Source of the DNA: Mycoplasma sp. CAG:956
GTDB lineage: Bacteria > Bacillota_I > Bacilli_A > RF39 > UBA660
Direction of reading: 5' to 3'
Assembly: GCA_000433475.1 (NCBI GenBank)
Contig: HF993083.1
Span: forward strand, 1 to 64,000
Length of the DNA: 64,000 bases
The notes beneath the pieces are model-generated. The model did no database searches. It saw nothing but the letters and a program-made list of their open reading frames with translations, and had not been told where the DNA came from. The number at the start of each line of letters is the position of its first letter. The first letter of the stretch is position 1. Of the stretch, positions 1 through 9,206 are shown piece by piece. The translations under genes were made by a program, and so were the position numbers.

Positions 1-27
1 CAAAAGTGTCCGAGTTTCCTATCAATC

Positions 28-397
28 TGGTGGAGCAGAGGAGAGTTGAACTCCTGTCCAAATATCTAAACCTTAGACTTCTACAAGTTTAGTTAAAACT
101 TGAATTTCATTATAAAAATGGCTTTAACTTACCTTATTTATAACTAGATTAGATAGTGTTCATTATTTTATTCTAATCAAGTAAAATAATATAATCTGCT
201 AATATGATACTTAAACTAAATCACAGATAAATTTAGAATAAGCAGCTCCAATGCTTACTTAAGCAAATGAAGGAGCAAAGTTGAAACCAAAGTTTCCTTC
301 TGTTTCGTCATTTAAATTTAATTGAAAATTTTAAGTCGTTTTCGTGACTACTTGCCATCTAACATTTACAAATATCTGTCGAAACCAATGCTGCCCC
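28..397 (-). ncRNA. ssrA: tmRNA (transfer-messenger RNA)
   Basis: Read on the minus strand, the 5' end is GGGGCAGCATTGGTTTCGAC (397 to 378), the usual tmRNA start, and the 3' end is a T-arm followed by CTCCACCA, with encoded CCA at 28-30. Length about 370 nt is normal. tmRNA with SmpB rescues stalled ribosomes by trans-translation. The likely tag frame ends in N-F-A-P-S-F-A and then TAA, near 264 to 247. A hydrophobic, alanine-ending tag suits proteolysis. Upstream in that frame are codons for D-E-T-E-G-N-F-G-F. The exact resume codon is not certain. Confidence 0.96.
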
Positions 398-405
398 GTA
401 AGTGA

Positions 406-434
406 ATTATATCATAATGAATACCAATTGACAA
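406..434 (-). promoter_or_regulatory. ssrA promoter
   Basis: On the minus strand, TTGTCA (434-429), a 17-bp spacer and TATAAT (411-406) preceded by TGA form a near-consensus sigma-A promoter with an extended -10. Eight bases later come the first G bases of tmRNA, at 397. Its -35 overlaps the -35 of the divergent plus-strand promoter. Confidence 0.88.
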
Positions 435-456
435 GATGTGTATTTTGTGTTAATAT
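428..456 (+). promoter_or_regulatory. Promoter of the Tat-signal/pilin-like gene pair
   Basis: TTGACA (428-433), a 17-bp spacer and TAATAT (451-456), with TG one base upstream of the -10. Transcription would start near 463, leaving a leader of about 50 nt before the gene at 516. The -35 box shares five base pairs with the -35 of the tmRNA promoter on the other strand. Confidence 0.85.
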
Positions 457-515
457 ATGTGGCGAAAAACAACTTGAGATATACATGTGATGATAAATTG
501 ATTGGGGGAATCAAT

Positions 516-1688
516 ATGGAAAATAAAATATCAAGAAGAGATTTTTTAAAGGGTGCTGGTGTAGTTGCTGCTGGTGTTGCTTTATCAAATGTTGAACTAA
601 AAGCAGAAGCTGCAAATCCATCATTTAATGATGTTTATGGTTCATTTGTAAATGCTTTTGCAGATGGACAGATAGGTGCAAGTGAAAATATTTATGGAAT
701 TCAAGTAACAATGGGAAATGTTGAACAATTTGATGTTACTTATAAAGGAAAAAAATTCATTTATGAATATTATGCCAATTGTATAAAAAATAAAAGTAAA
801 GGTTCTTTATCTAGTTTTTATAAAGATGCTAATCAAAAGGCTTTCTTAGATCAATGTGAGGCATTTTTACATCATTTATCTGTTTATCCAAATGATACAG
901 CAGTTGCGACAAACTTTTTAAATTATGTAAAAGATAATATGCTTATAAAAGGCAACAAAACTGCTGAAGGTGAATTTGCTAATTTTGATCCACATTACAT
1001 TAAAGATGTAGCATTATTTGAAACAGTTTGTGAAATGGTTCAAGTAGCTTGGGATAAAATTCCTGCTATTAAAAGCTTATATAAAAACACAAAACCTGAA
1101 GATATGGGAGATACTCAAGGATATTGGTGTGGTCAAGTAATTGTTGATTATTGTGCTGGTAGAAGCGATAATAGTGATAGAAATATTAGTCCAAGACGTT
1201 CTGGTATTACAAAGGGTAATACTCAATTTGAAGAATTAATTATGTTAAATTACTATGCTCCTAATGATGAAATTAAAAAAATGGTTATGAGAAGTTTATA
1301 TACTATATTTACTAAAAGTGAGATGTGCGATGTATTAAATATGTCTTCTGCTAAATATGATCAATTAATGAAGGATTGTGGATTATCACAAACTAATGGT
1401 ATTGATAGTGAAAATGGCTTAGGTGATGACGAAATTAAGACTGCATTAACGGCAAATACAATTGTTGCATTAACTGATAAATGTCCTGAGGCAATTGTTG
1501 ATGAAGATATAGATGCTGCAAATGCTATTTACTTTAATACTCTTAATAATGCTGCTGGAATTTATGCTAGTGCTCTTAATGGCTTTGATAATTCTAACGA
1601 AGAAAAAGCTATTGATTTGGATAAGATTTACAATGTAGACATGTTTGCTGAAATTAAAGGAAACGCAAGAACAAGAAAAATTGCTTAA
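516..1688 (+). CDS. Twin-arginine signal protein, unknown function
   Basis: 390 aa. The N-terminus K-I-S-R-R-D-F-L-K-G-A-G followed by an Ala/Val/Gly-rich hydrophobic stretch (residues about 12-26) matches a Tat signal (S-R-R-x-F-L-K). The start at 516 is chosen because GGGGGAA lies 6-12 bases upstream and the Tat motif then sits at residue 7; an in-frame start at 438 would bury it. The mature part has no hydrophobic segments and no motif I recognise. It should be exported or lie at the outer face of the membrane. The next gene starts 17 bp downstream, so the two probably form an operon. No Tat translocase gene is in this window. Family not recognised. Confidence 0.8.
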   Translation: MENKISRRDFLKGAGVVAAGVALSNVELKAEAANPSFNDVYGSFVNAFADGQIGASENIYGIQVTMGNVEQFDVTYKGKKFIYEYYANCIKNKSKGSLSSFYKDANQKAFLDQCEAFLHHLSVYPNDTAVATNFLNYVKDNMLIKGNKTAEGEFANFDPHYIKDVALFETVCEMVQVAWDKIPAIKSLYKNTKPEDMGDTQGYWCGQVIVDYCAGRSDNSDRNISPRRSGITKGNTQFEELIMLNYYAPNDEIKKMVMRSLYTIFTKSEMCDVLNMSSAKYDQLMKDCGLSQTNGIDSENGLGDDEIKTALTANTIVALTDKCPEAIVDEDIDAANAIYFNTLNNAAGIYASALNGFDNSNEEKAIDLDKIYNVDMFAEIKGNARTRKIA

Positions 1689-1705
1689 TAAAGGGGGAAA
1701 TTATT

Positions 1706-3916
1706 ATGTATGAAGATAATAAATATCAAATAAAAATTAATTGGAAAAATATTTTATTTGTTGTTGGTATAATTGCACTAACAGTTATAGTTATGATGTT
1801 AGTTATGCCTAAAACTAATAAAGATGCTAATTTTAAACAAGCATTTACAACAAATTTAAATATTATGAAGGAAGCTGCCAAAAGTTATTATACTTCTGGT
1901 AGTAATATGCCAGAAAATATTGGTGAATCATCTACTATTAATTTAGATAGTATGATTAATAAAAAATTAGTTTCTGATTTTGTTGATAAAAATAATAAAT
2001 CATGTAATAAAACTAATTCTTATGCTCAAATAACTAAGACTGGTACTAATGAATATGTATTAAAGACTCAACTTGCTTGTGATACATCTAGTGATTATGT
2101 ATTAGAGACAATAACAACTAGTAGTACTAATAATAGTAATGTTGCTTCTGATTCTAGTAAAGATACTACTGATGATACTAAAAAAGATGATAGTATAAAT
2201 AATAATGAAGATGATGATGAGGATAAATTAAATCCTGGTGAATCAGTTGATAAAGATGGTAATGTAATTAAAACTGTTAAAGAATATGAATTTAAAAAAC
2301 CTATTTATGACACTAAGAATACTTATCGTTGCGAAGATGGATATAAATTAGATTCATCTGTAAATAAATGTTATAAGGAAGTTACTGGTGAAACTATTCC
2401 TGCTACACCAATTTATTTTGAAGATAAAAAAACTGTAACAGATGCTAAGAAGAATACTACTGGTGGATATGATGAAAAAGCTAATCCTATTAAAAAAGTG
2501 GATAAAACTGAAACTAAATGTCCTGCTGGATATACAGAAGTAAATAATACTTGTGTAAAATATGTAGAAGCCACTGTAACTCCTGGTACAACTACTTATA
2601 CTTGTGATACTGCAAATGGTTATAACTATAATGAAACAACTAAGAAATGTGAAAAAGTTATAACAGTAGCAGCTAGAAGAGTTGAAACTCCAACAACTAC
2701 AGTTAGTTGTAAATATTCTGAAGATAAATTAAACGGAAATACTTGTTCTTATAGTGCTAACAAAAATGAAGTATGTTCTTGTCCAAGTGGTACAACAGAA
2801 GGTTGGTTTGGTGTTTGCGTAAGAAAAACAACAACTGAAACTTGTGGATGTCCAAGTGGTACAACTAAAATGCCAAATGGTTTATGTAAGAGAGAAAATA
2901 ATAATCAAACTTGCAGTTGTCCAAGTGGCACAACTGAGATTGCTGGTGGAATGTGTAAGAGCGAAGGAAGTAAGACTCCTGCTCAATGGGATAATGGTAA
3001 AGATGCTGGAAAATCTAATTATGATAGAAGCGGTTATACAAGTACAGGTAAAATTTCATGTACTAGAACAACTATTGGTGGAAAATCTGTATATTCATGT
3101 ATAAGCACTGATGCTCGTTGTAGTAGTGGATCTTATGATGGCAATGGTTATTGTACAACTGGCAGTGGTTCTGTAACTAATAAAGTATGTAATGGTGGAA
3201 ATTCAGTATCTTATGAAAATCAAACTTGTTCTTCAAAAGAAAATACATCATATGAAGCTAAAGTTTGTAATAGTGGTACACCAACTTGTGATAAGGGTGG
3301 TGCATTATCTTACGATAAAACTACATGTACTTATAATGCTACAACTACAACAACAAGTAATACAACATATACTTGTGATGCTGGTTATAATTTAGATTCA
3401 TCAACAAATACTTGTAAAAAAATAGATTCAGTTGAACCTACAAAAAATACTACAGAAACTAAGTATACTTGTCCTGCAGGTTATAAACAAGAAGGAACAA
3501 CATGTTATATTACAGCTGAAAAAGAAACAACAACAACATATAAATATTCTTGTCCAGAAGGATTTACTCCTAGTGGTGAAGGTGAAAACATGACTTGTAC
3601 AAGACATGTGGATTCAAGCGAAGAATATTATTGTGAAGATAAAGATGCTACCTTAGATAAAGAAAATAAAACATGTACAAAAGTGATAAAAGGGGAAATA
3701 AAAGGTTATGAGTGTCCAGATTCGGTAAATTATATTTATGATGAAGGTGCCCATACCTGTGTTAAGAAAACATTAGAGTGTAAAGATCCAATTGTTGATA
3801 CTGAAGAAAATGTTACATATCAGTATAAATGGAGTACTAGTGAAAGCCTAGATGGTTGGACTAGAACTGGTAACGAAAGAGAAAAAACAATTCAATCTGA
3901 TGCTTTAGTAAAATAG
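1706..3916 (+). CDS. Cysteine-rich, pilin-like membrane-anchored surface protein
   Basis: 736 aa. One N-terminal membrane segment (about residues 14-34), then a region with N-M-K-E-A-A-K-S-Y-Y that resembles the start of type IV pilin-like proteins, then an Asp/Glu/Asn-rich linker (about 150-185). The rest is built from short cysteine modules of the form Y-x-C-x-x-G-Y-x(6-10)-C, at least seven copies, plus three tandem C-x-C-P-S-G-T-T units around residues 355-420. The domain should be extracellular and disulfide-rich. AAGGGGG precedes the ATG. It is probably co-transcribed with the Tat-signal gene and ends at a strong terminator. No prepilin peptidase or secretion ATPase is nearby, so a pilus role is only a guess; adhesion is an alternative. 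Confidence 0.75.
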   Translation: MYEDNKYQIKINWKNILFVVGIIALTVIVMMLVMPKTNKDANFKQAFTTNLNIMKEAAKSYYTSGSNMPENIGESSTINLDSMINKKLVSDFVDKNNKSCNKTNSYAQITKTGTNEYVLKTQLACDTSSDYVLETITTSSTNNSNVASDSSKDTTDDTKKDDSINNNEDDDEDKLNPGESVDKDGNVIKTVKEYEFKKPIYDTKNTYRCEDGYKLDSSVNKCYKEVTGETIPATPIYFEDKKTVTDAKKNTTGGYDEKANPIKKVDKTETKCPAGYTEVNNTCVKYVEATVTPGTTTYTCDTANGYNYNETTKKCEKVITVAARRVETPTTTVSCKYSEDKLNGNTCSYSANKNEVCSCPSGTTEGWFGVCVRKTTTETCGCPSGTTKMPNGLCKRENNNQTCSCPSGTTEIAGGMCKSEGSKTPAQWDNGKDAGKSNYDRSGYTSTGKISCTRTTIGGKSVYSCISTDARCSSGSYDGNGYCTTGSGSVTNKVCNGGNSVSYENQTCSSKENTSYEAKVCNSGTPTCDKGGALSYDKTTCTYNATTTTTSNTTYTCDAGYNLDSSTNTCKKIDSVEPTKNTTETKYTCPAGYKQEGTTCYITAEKETTTTYKYSCPEGFTPSGEGENMTCTRHVDSSEEYYCEDKDATLDKENKTCTKVIKGEIKGYECPDSVNYIYDEGAHTCVKKTLECKDPIVDTEENVTYQYKWSTSESLDGWTRTGNEREKTIQSDALVK

Positions 3917-3924
3917 ATATTATT

Positions 3925-4232
3925 AAAAAGAGGCTGAGTGGAAATGAATAATTTCTACTTAGCTTCTTTTTTATCGTAAAATGCAAAAAAAATTCTAGAA
4001 AATAACTTCTAGAGCTATATGTGATAAATCTAATTGATGAAAGAAGACATATCATACGAACTATTTTATCATAAATACTAACGTTTTAATATTATCCTCA
4101 TATAAAGGAAGTGAGAAAATAGTTCAAAATCTAAATTTTAATAAAAATATTCTAAAATAATTGCTTAAATGAGACTAAATTAGATAATCATAGCCATAAA
4201 CTGATTGTTTATTTCCACTCAGCCACTTTTTT
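3925..4232. repeat. About 300-bp non-coding segment bounded by inverted repeats
   Basis: GGCTGAGTGGAAAT at 3932-3945 recurs as a perfect inverted copy at 4211-4224, and flanking bases extend the match to about 20 bp with few mismatches. Inside lies a second perfect inverted repeat, GAACTATTTT (4058-4067) with AAAATAGTTC (4116-4125), and a TTCTAGAA-type palindrome near 3989-4013. No convincing ORF. It could be a miniature inverted-repeat element or a structured RNA; the left arm also serves as a terminator. Confidence 0.5.
3928..3972 (+). terminator. Rho-independent terminator after the cysteine-rich protein
   Basis: An 18-bp stem with several G-U pairs (3928-3945 with 3951-3968), a 5-nt loop and a T-run. 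It begins 12 bp after the stop codon. Confidence 0.85.
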
Positions 4233-4244
4233 AAATTTAATGAA

Positions 4245-4709
4245 CTACTTATGGCTATTTTCGGTTAATTTTTCTTTTAAAAGATTAATGGCTTTTTCCG
4301 TTGAATAATCATAATATGGAAAGTAAAAGCTACCAGCATTTATTATTTTTATTTGGTATTGCTTGCTTTTTTTCTTGAAAATTAGGAACTTATCAATATA
4401 TTCTAATTCTGTAATATCATCTATTTCTTTGTATCTTATGGCTAATGTTTTACGATATGTTGTGTAATAAAATTCATCATCGAAAAATTCAAATGTTCCT
4501 TTTGTTATACAAGCTTTTTTCTTGAAAAAATACATCCATACTAATATTAATATTCCGCAAGCTATACTTGATGGTATAAATAAATAAAATACAAATATTG
4601 CTTTATATAATACTATTACTAATAAGATATATAATATTAAAAATAATGGAGATATTTTTTTGAAAAAATGATTGTTTTTGTATTTAAATTCATATTTATT
4701 GTTGTTCAT
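4245..4709 (-). CDS. Small membrane protein with two membrane segments
   Basis: 154 aa. Lysine-rich N-terminus, two adjacent hydrophobic segments (about residues 20-40 and 43-63), then a soluble C-terminal part of about 85 residues with a beta-rich pattern and a closing amphipathic helix. The layout resembles YcxB-like bacterial PH-domain proteins, but the match is by shape only. It is transcribed alone on the minus strand and ends in the right arm of the inverted-repeat segment. Function unknown. Confidence 0.7.
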   Translation of the reverse strand: MNNNKYEFKYKNNHFFKKISPLFLILYILLVIVLYKAIFVFYLFIPSSIACGILILVWMYFFKKKACITKGTFEFFDDEFYYTTYRKTLAIRYKEIDDITELEYIDKFLIFKKKSKQYQIKIINAGSFYFPYYDYSTEKAINLLKEKLTENSHK

Positions 4710-4872
4710 AAGTCACCCATACTTTAACCTTAATTTGATTTTATAATAGTTTGTTTAAAAAGACAATCAGTTTCTCAAATATTTACTATAATTTTACTTT
4801 ATTGTTGCATAAAAATGACGATTAAATTATAATTGAATTGTAGTAACTATAGATGGTAGATGGAAGATTGTT

Positions 4873-5013
4873 ATGAGAAGAAATTATGAAGAAATTTATA
4901 TGTATAATGGTGATGATTTATTAGGACTTGCTAGAATTTATGAATACATTAGTAATCTTAATGAATTTAGAATATACATGAATTTGAAAAATTATAAAAT
5001 AGTAAAGGAATAA
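4873..5013 (+). CDS. Small hypothetical protein, 46 aa
   Basis: A short ORF (MRRNYEEIYM at the start, rich in Tyr, Asn and charged residues) whose TAA stop overlaps the next ATG as TAATG, so translation is probably coupled to the HPt-receiver gene. GGAAG lies 6-10 bases before its ATG. No family recognised. The overlap and the ribosome site are the only evidence that it is real. Confidence 0.5.
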   Translation: MRRNYEEIYMYNGDDLLGLARIYEYISNLNEFRIYMNLKNYKIVKE

Positions 5014-5816
5014 TGAATATGGATATTAATTTTTTGAAACAAAATGGTGTAGATACTGATAAAGCTTTAGAACTTTTTGGAGATATGGATATTTATAATG
5101 AAACTTTTCAAGATTATTTAGATGGCATTGATGAAAAGTTAAGCAACTTAAAAAGAAGTAAGGATAATGAAAATTGGCAAGATTATGGGATATTTGCACA
5201 TTCAATTAAAAGTGATGCTAGATATTTAGGTTTTACTAAAGAGGCTGAAATATTTTTACAACATGAAATGGCAGGTAAACAAGAAAACCAACATTTTATT
5301 GAAAAAGAGTATGATAATCTTTTAAAAACAGTTAGTTATATGACTTCAATAGTAAAAAGATATTTAAGTGGTGAAAAAGCATTGTCACGTATGCCAGAAC
5401 CAGAAGAAAGACCAGTAGTTAATACAGTAACTGCACCACTAGAAGATGTAGTTTTAATAGTAGATGATTCTAAAATAGTAGATAATTTTGCTTTAAAAGT
5501 AATGGACGGTATGTATAAAGGTGTTGTAGCTTTAGATGGTAAAGAAGCAATTGATATTATTAGTAGTAATAAATATAATATACTTGCTATTTTACTTGAT
5601 TTAAATATGCCTAATGTTGGAGGATTTGAAGTTTTAGATTATTTAAAAAATAGTAATCATTATAGTAAAATTCCTATTTCAATTATTACTGGGGAAGATT
5701 CAAAAGATATGATTGATAAAGCATTTAAATATAATATAGTTGATATGCTTGTTAAACCTTTTAGTAAGAGTGATTTTTTGAGAGTTTTAGATAAAACTAT
5801 AAATTTAAATAAATAA
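5013..5816 (+). CDS. HPt-receiver two-domain phosphorelay protein
   Basis: 267 aa. Residues about 15-120 look like a histidine phosphotransfer domain, with the acceptor His in F-A-H-S-I-K-S-D-A-R-Y-L-G. A linker rich in Pro/Glu/Val follows, then a receiver domain (about 147-265) with I-V-D-D-S near its start, the phospho-acceptor Asp in L-L-D-L-N-M-P, a Thr in I-I-T-G-E-D and Lys in V-K-P-F. There is no output domain, so it should relay phosphate or act through partner binding. HPt-then-receiver order without a kinase is uncommon. The start overlaps the stop of the 46-aa gene; a second in-frame ATG at 5019 is possible. No partner kinase is adjacent. Confidence 0.85.
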   Translation: MNMDINFLKQNGVDTDKALELFGDMDIYNETFQDYLDGIDEKLSNLKRSKDNENWQDYGIFAHSIKSDARYLGFTKEAEIFLQHEMAGKQENQHFIEKEYDNLLKTVSYMTSIVKRYLSGEKALSRMPEPEERPVVNTVTAPLEDVVLIVDDSKIVDNFALKVMDGMYKGVVALDGKEAIDIISSNKYNILAILLDLNMPNVGGFEVLDYLKNSNHYSKIPISIITGEDSKDMIDKAFKYNIVDMLVKPFSKSDFLRVLDKTINLNK

Positions 5817-6004
5817 AATAATTAATAAAGTAAAAAATTTGTAGAAATACAAGTTTTTTTTAAAATTTTTGAAGGAAAATAGGTATTTGGCGATAATAAT
5901 ATAATTAGAAGGGTAAATAATATCCTCTATGAGAATGTTATTGTCAGAATGATATTCTTGTGATAGTATAAATTTAGAAATTCTTTAAAAATAGGAGGTT
6001 TGGA

Positions 6005-7057
6005 ATGAAAGATTTAACTATAGAAAAAGATAAAGAAAAGATTCTTGATCAAGTTCTTGCAGATATCGAAAAGCAATTTGGTAAAGGTGCTGTTATGCGT
6101 TTGGGTTCCCAGGAACACTTAAATGTAGAAGTTGTGCCTAGCGGCTCTTTAAGTTTGGATATAGCTTTAGGTGTGGGAGGATATCCCAAAGGACGAATCA
6201 TTGAAATATATGGACCTGAATCAAGTGGTAAAACGACTTTTGCTCTACATGCGATTGCTGAAGTCCAAAGAAGAGGTGGAAGAGCTGCTTTTATAGATGC
6301 AGAACATGCCCTAGATCCAGTATATGCTAAGAACTTAGGTGTTAATATTAATGAATTACTTTTGAGTCAGCCAGATACTGGTGAACAAGCCTTAGAAATA
6401 TGTGAAGCTCTAGTAAGAAGTGAAGTTGTTAATATCGTTGTTATTGATTCAGTTGCTGCTTTAGTGCCACAAGCTGAAATTGAAGGTGATATGGGGGATA
6501 GTCATGTTGGTTTACAAGCAAGATTGATGAGTCAAGCATTAAGAAAATTATCAGGCACTATTAATAAAACAAAAACAACGGCAATATTTATTAACCAATT
6601 AAGAGAAAAAGTTGGTGTTATGTTTGGAAATCCAGAAACTACGACTGGTGGTCGTGCTTTAAAATTTTATGCTAGTATAAGATTGGATATAAGACGTGGT
6701 GAGCAACTTAAAGATGGCGATAAATTTATTGGCAATAAAACAAATATTAAAGTAGTTAAAAATAAAGTGGCACCACCATTTAAAACAGCCTCAGTTGATA
6801 TTATTTATGGTAGTGGTGTTTCTCATACTGGTGAAGTTTTAGATATTGCTAGCGATCTTGGAATGATAAATAAAAGTGGAGCTTGGTATTCTTATAAAGG
6901 TGAAAAAATAGGTCAAGGAAGGGAAAATGCTAAGAACTATTTAGCAAACAATCCAACTGTTTTAAATGAGTTAGAACTTATGATAAGAAAGCATTATAAT
7001 TTTAATGATGTAATGGATAAACAGTTAGAAAAAAATGCTAAGAAATCTAATAATTAA
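6005..7057 (+). CDS. recA: Recombinase RecA
   Basis: 350 aa, the normal RecA length. Walker A G-P-E-S-S-G-K-T lies at residues 70-77, and V-V-I-D-S-V-A-A-L and the Q-L-R-E-K loop are present, as are typical core blocks such as the L2-region G-N-P-E-T-T-T-G-G. RecA forms filaments on single-stranded DNA for recombination and for SOS co-protease activity. AGGAGGT sits just before the ATG. A possible promoter is TTGAAG (5869-5874), 17 bp, GATAAT (5892-5897). I did not find a GAAC-N4-GTTC Bacillus-type LexA box; a palindrome AGAATGATATTCT lies at 5946-5958 in the leader and could be an operator or hairpin. Confidence 0.99.
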   Translation: MKDLTIEKDKEKILDQVLADIEKQFGKGAVMRLGSQEHLNVEVVPSGSLSLDIALGVGGYPKGRIIEIYGPESSGKTTFALHAIAEVQRRGGRAAFIDAEHALDPVYAKNLGVNINELLLSQPDTGEQALEICEALVRSEVVNIVVIDSVAALVPQAEIEGDMGDSHVGLQARLMSQALRKLSGTINKTKTTAIFINQLREKVGVMFGNPETTTGGRALKFYASIRLDIRRGEQLKDGDKFIGNKTNIKVVKNKVAPPFKTASVDIIYGSGVSHTGEVLDIASDLGMINKSGAWYSYKGEKIGQGRENAKNYLANNPTVLNELELMIRKHYNFNDVMDKQLEKNAKKSNN

Positions 7058-7160
7058 GTAAGTTTGTGAAAATTTTAAAAAAAGTAAACTATGTATCTTG
7101 CAAGTGATTTTTACTTGTGTTACTATTAATTGTAGTCGTTAGAAAAGGGGGTTCCTTGCA

Positions 7161-9059
7161 ATGTATGTAGTTAATAAAAAGAAGAAAAAAAAGAAAAAGT
7201 TTAATTTTATTGTATTCTTAAATTTTCTTCTTTTCTTTTGCATTGTTATTTCAGTTGGATTAGGTGTTAATTATATTGTTAAGAATGCTCCTGTGTTTGA
7301 TAAAAGGAATCTTTACATGAGTCAATCCACTATAATGTTAGATAAAAATGGAAATGAAATAACAAGACTTGGCGCTGAAGACAGAGAGTTAGTATCTTAT
7401 AAAGATTTACCACAAGTCTTAGTGGATGCAATTGTTGCAGCGGAGGATTCTAGATATTTTCAACATCAAGGATTTGATTTAGTTCGATTTGTTAAAGCTA
7501 CTATAAACCATTTAAATGGTGATAGTAATGCTGGTGGTGCTTCAACAATAACAATGCAAATATCTAAACAAGTATTTACTTCCAATGTTTCAACGGGAAT
7601 TGAGGGTATAATAAGAAAATTTACTGATATTTATTTATCAATGTTTCAGATTGAAAAGAATTACTCTAAAGAGGAAATATTAGAAATATATGTAAATTAC
7701 CCATTCTTAGGAGCTCATAGCTACGGTGTTGAAATGGCTTGCCAAAATTATTTTGGAAAAAGTGTAAGAGATATTAATTTAGTAGAAGCTGCTCTTATTG
7801 CTGGCCTATTTAATGCTCCATCGGATTTTGACCCTTATGAGAATGTTTATAATGCCACTAAAAGACGTAATGAAGTATTAAATTTAATGCATAGACATGG
7901 TTATATAACGGATGAACAATTACAAGATGCTTTAAATATTTCAGTATCTAGTATGCTTATTGGTAAGAAAACAAATACTAATAAATATCAAAGTTTTATA
8001 GATACAGTAACTAATGAAGTAATAAATGATACTGGGTTAAATCCCTATAATGTACCAATGATAATTCAAACTACTTTAGATACAAAGGTTCAAGATGCAG
8101 TTAATGATGTTATGAGTAATAAAAAGAATTTTAAAGATGATACTATTCAAGCTGGTATTGCTGTAACAAGTGTTGCTGATGGCTCAATCATGGCTATTGG
8201 AGGAGGACGTAATAGAACTGGTGCCAGACAGTATAATTATGCTACAGATATTAAGCGAGCTCCTGGTTCTTCGATAAAACCTTTCATGGATTATGGACCA
8301 TACTTTGAATTTAATGGCGGCACCCCAAATGATATTATTTTGGATGCTCCTTATACTTATTCAGATGGGACAAGGATTGTTAATGCTATGCGTGATTATA
8401 AAGGTTATATTACGATCAAACAGGCATTGTCAGATTCGAGAAATATTCCTGCTTTAAAAGTATTTCAACAGGTGGATAAAACTAAAATAGCTAATTTCGT
8501 TCATTCTTTTGGAATTGATTATGGTAAGAATTTATATGAGTCTGCTTCGATTGGAGCTTTTGAAGGGGTTTCTCCTTTACAAATGTCAGCAGCTTATGGT
8601 ACTTATGCTAGAGGTGGATATTATATAGAACCTTATTCTTATACTAGAATTACTTATCGTGATAATAATGAAGTAAAAGAAAAAATTTATCAGAAAGAAA
8701 AAGTATGTAGTGAGAAAACAGCTAAATATATTAATGAAATTTTACTATATGCTATAAAGTATGGAAAAATATTGGGTACTTTGGAAGTTGGTAATTCCGA
8801 AGTTGCTGGAAAAACTGGTACAACTACTATAGATAGAGCCAAAACTGATGCCTTAGGAATCAGTGAATATTCGGTATTAGATTCTTGGGCATGTATTTAT
8901 AGTCGTGATTATTCAATATCATTATGGTATGGATATGATGGAGTAACAAGTACTAATTATATGTTAAATATTGATGCTACATTAGGACGAAGAAGAATAA
9001 TAAAGAAGTTAGTAAAGCAAATAATTTCTGGAAATCAAAAATTATTAACTTCAAGTTAA
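7161..9059 (+). CDS. Class A penicillin-binding protein (transglycosylase/transpeptidase)
   Basis: 632 aa. A lysine-run cytoplasmic tail and one membrane anchor (about 14-40) are followed by a GT51 transglycosylase domain with A-E-D-S-R-Y-F-Q-H-Q-G and G-A-S-T-I-T-M-Q, and a transpeptidase domain with S-S-I-K (Ser 370), S-R-N in D-S-R-N-I-P and K-T-G (Lys 551). It polymerises and crosslinks peptidoglycan outside the membrane, so this organism has a cell wall, unlike true mollicutes. The start at 7161 follows AAAAGGGGG. It is on the short side for PBP1A proteins because no long C-terminal extension is present. Confidence 0.95.
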   Translation: MYVVNKKKKKKKKFNFIVFLNFLLFFCIVISVGLGVNYIVKNAPVFDKRNLYMSQSTIMLDKNGNEITRLGAEDRELVSYKDLPQVLVDAIVAAEDSRYFQHQGFDLVRFVKATINHLNGDSNAGGASTITMQISKQVFTSNVSTGIEGIIRKFTDIYLSMFQIEKNYSKEEILEIYVNYPFLGAHSYGVEMACQNYFGKSVRDINLVEAALIAGLFNAPSDFDPYENVYNATKRRNEVLNLMHRHGYITDEQLQDALNISVSSMLIGKKTNTNKYQSFIDTVTNEVINDTGLNPYNVPMIIQTTLDTKVQDAVNDVMSNKKNFKDDTIQAGIAVTSVADGSIMAIGGGRNRTGARQYNYATDIKRAPGSSIKPFMDYGPYFEFNGGTPNDIILDAPYTYSDGTRIVNAMRDYKGYITIKQALSDSRNIPALKVFQQVDKTKIANFVHSFGIDYGKNLYESASIGAFEGVSPLQMSAAYGTYARGGYYIEPYSYTRITYRDNNEVKEKIYQKEKVCSEKTAKYINEILLYAIKYGKILGTLEVGNSEVAGKTGTTTIDRAKTDALGISEYSVLDSWACIYSRDYSISLWYGYDGVTSTNYMLNIDATLGRRRIIKKLVKQIISGNQKLLTSS

Positions 9060-9154
9060 AATCATTGATATAGTAAGTAAAAAATTGAGTAGTAACTGCG
9101 TATTAATTATGAATTTAGGCTATAAATAAATATAAAATACATTTGGTATAAATT

Positions 9155-9192
9155 AGAGTCATTTAAGATACTAGTCTTATGGCTCTTTTTCT
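9155..9192 (+). terminator. Terminator after the PBP gene
   Basis: AGAGTCATTTAAGA pairs with TCTTATGGCTCT (9155-9186) and is followed by TTTTTCTTTT. It separates the PBP gene from the rny promoter. Confidence 0.8.
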
Positions 9193-9206
9193 TTTGGGAA
9201 AAATCA

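Noticed and set aside
3861..4055. Minus-strand 64-codon ORF
   Set aside because: It overlaps the end of the cysteine-rich gene and the terminator, has no ribosome site and resembles no protein.
5869..6004. SOS (LexA) box before recA
   Set aside because: No GAAC-N4-GTTC match was found; only a short AGAATGATATTCT palindrome is present, which I do not call LexA.
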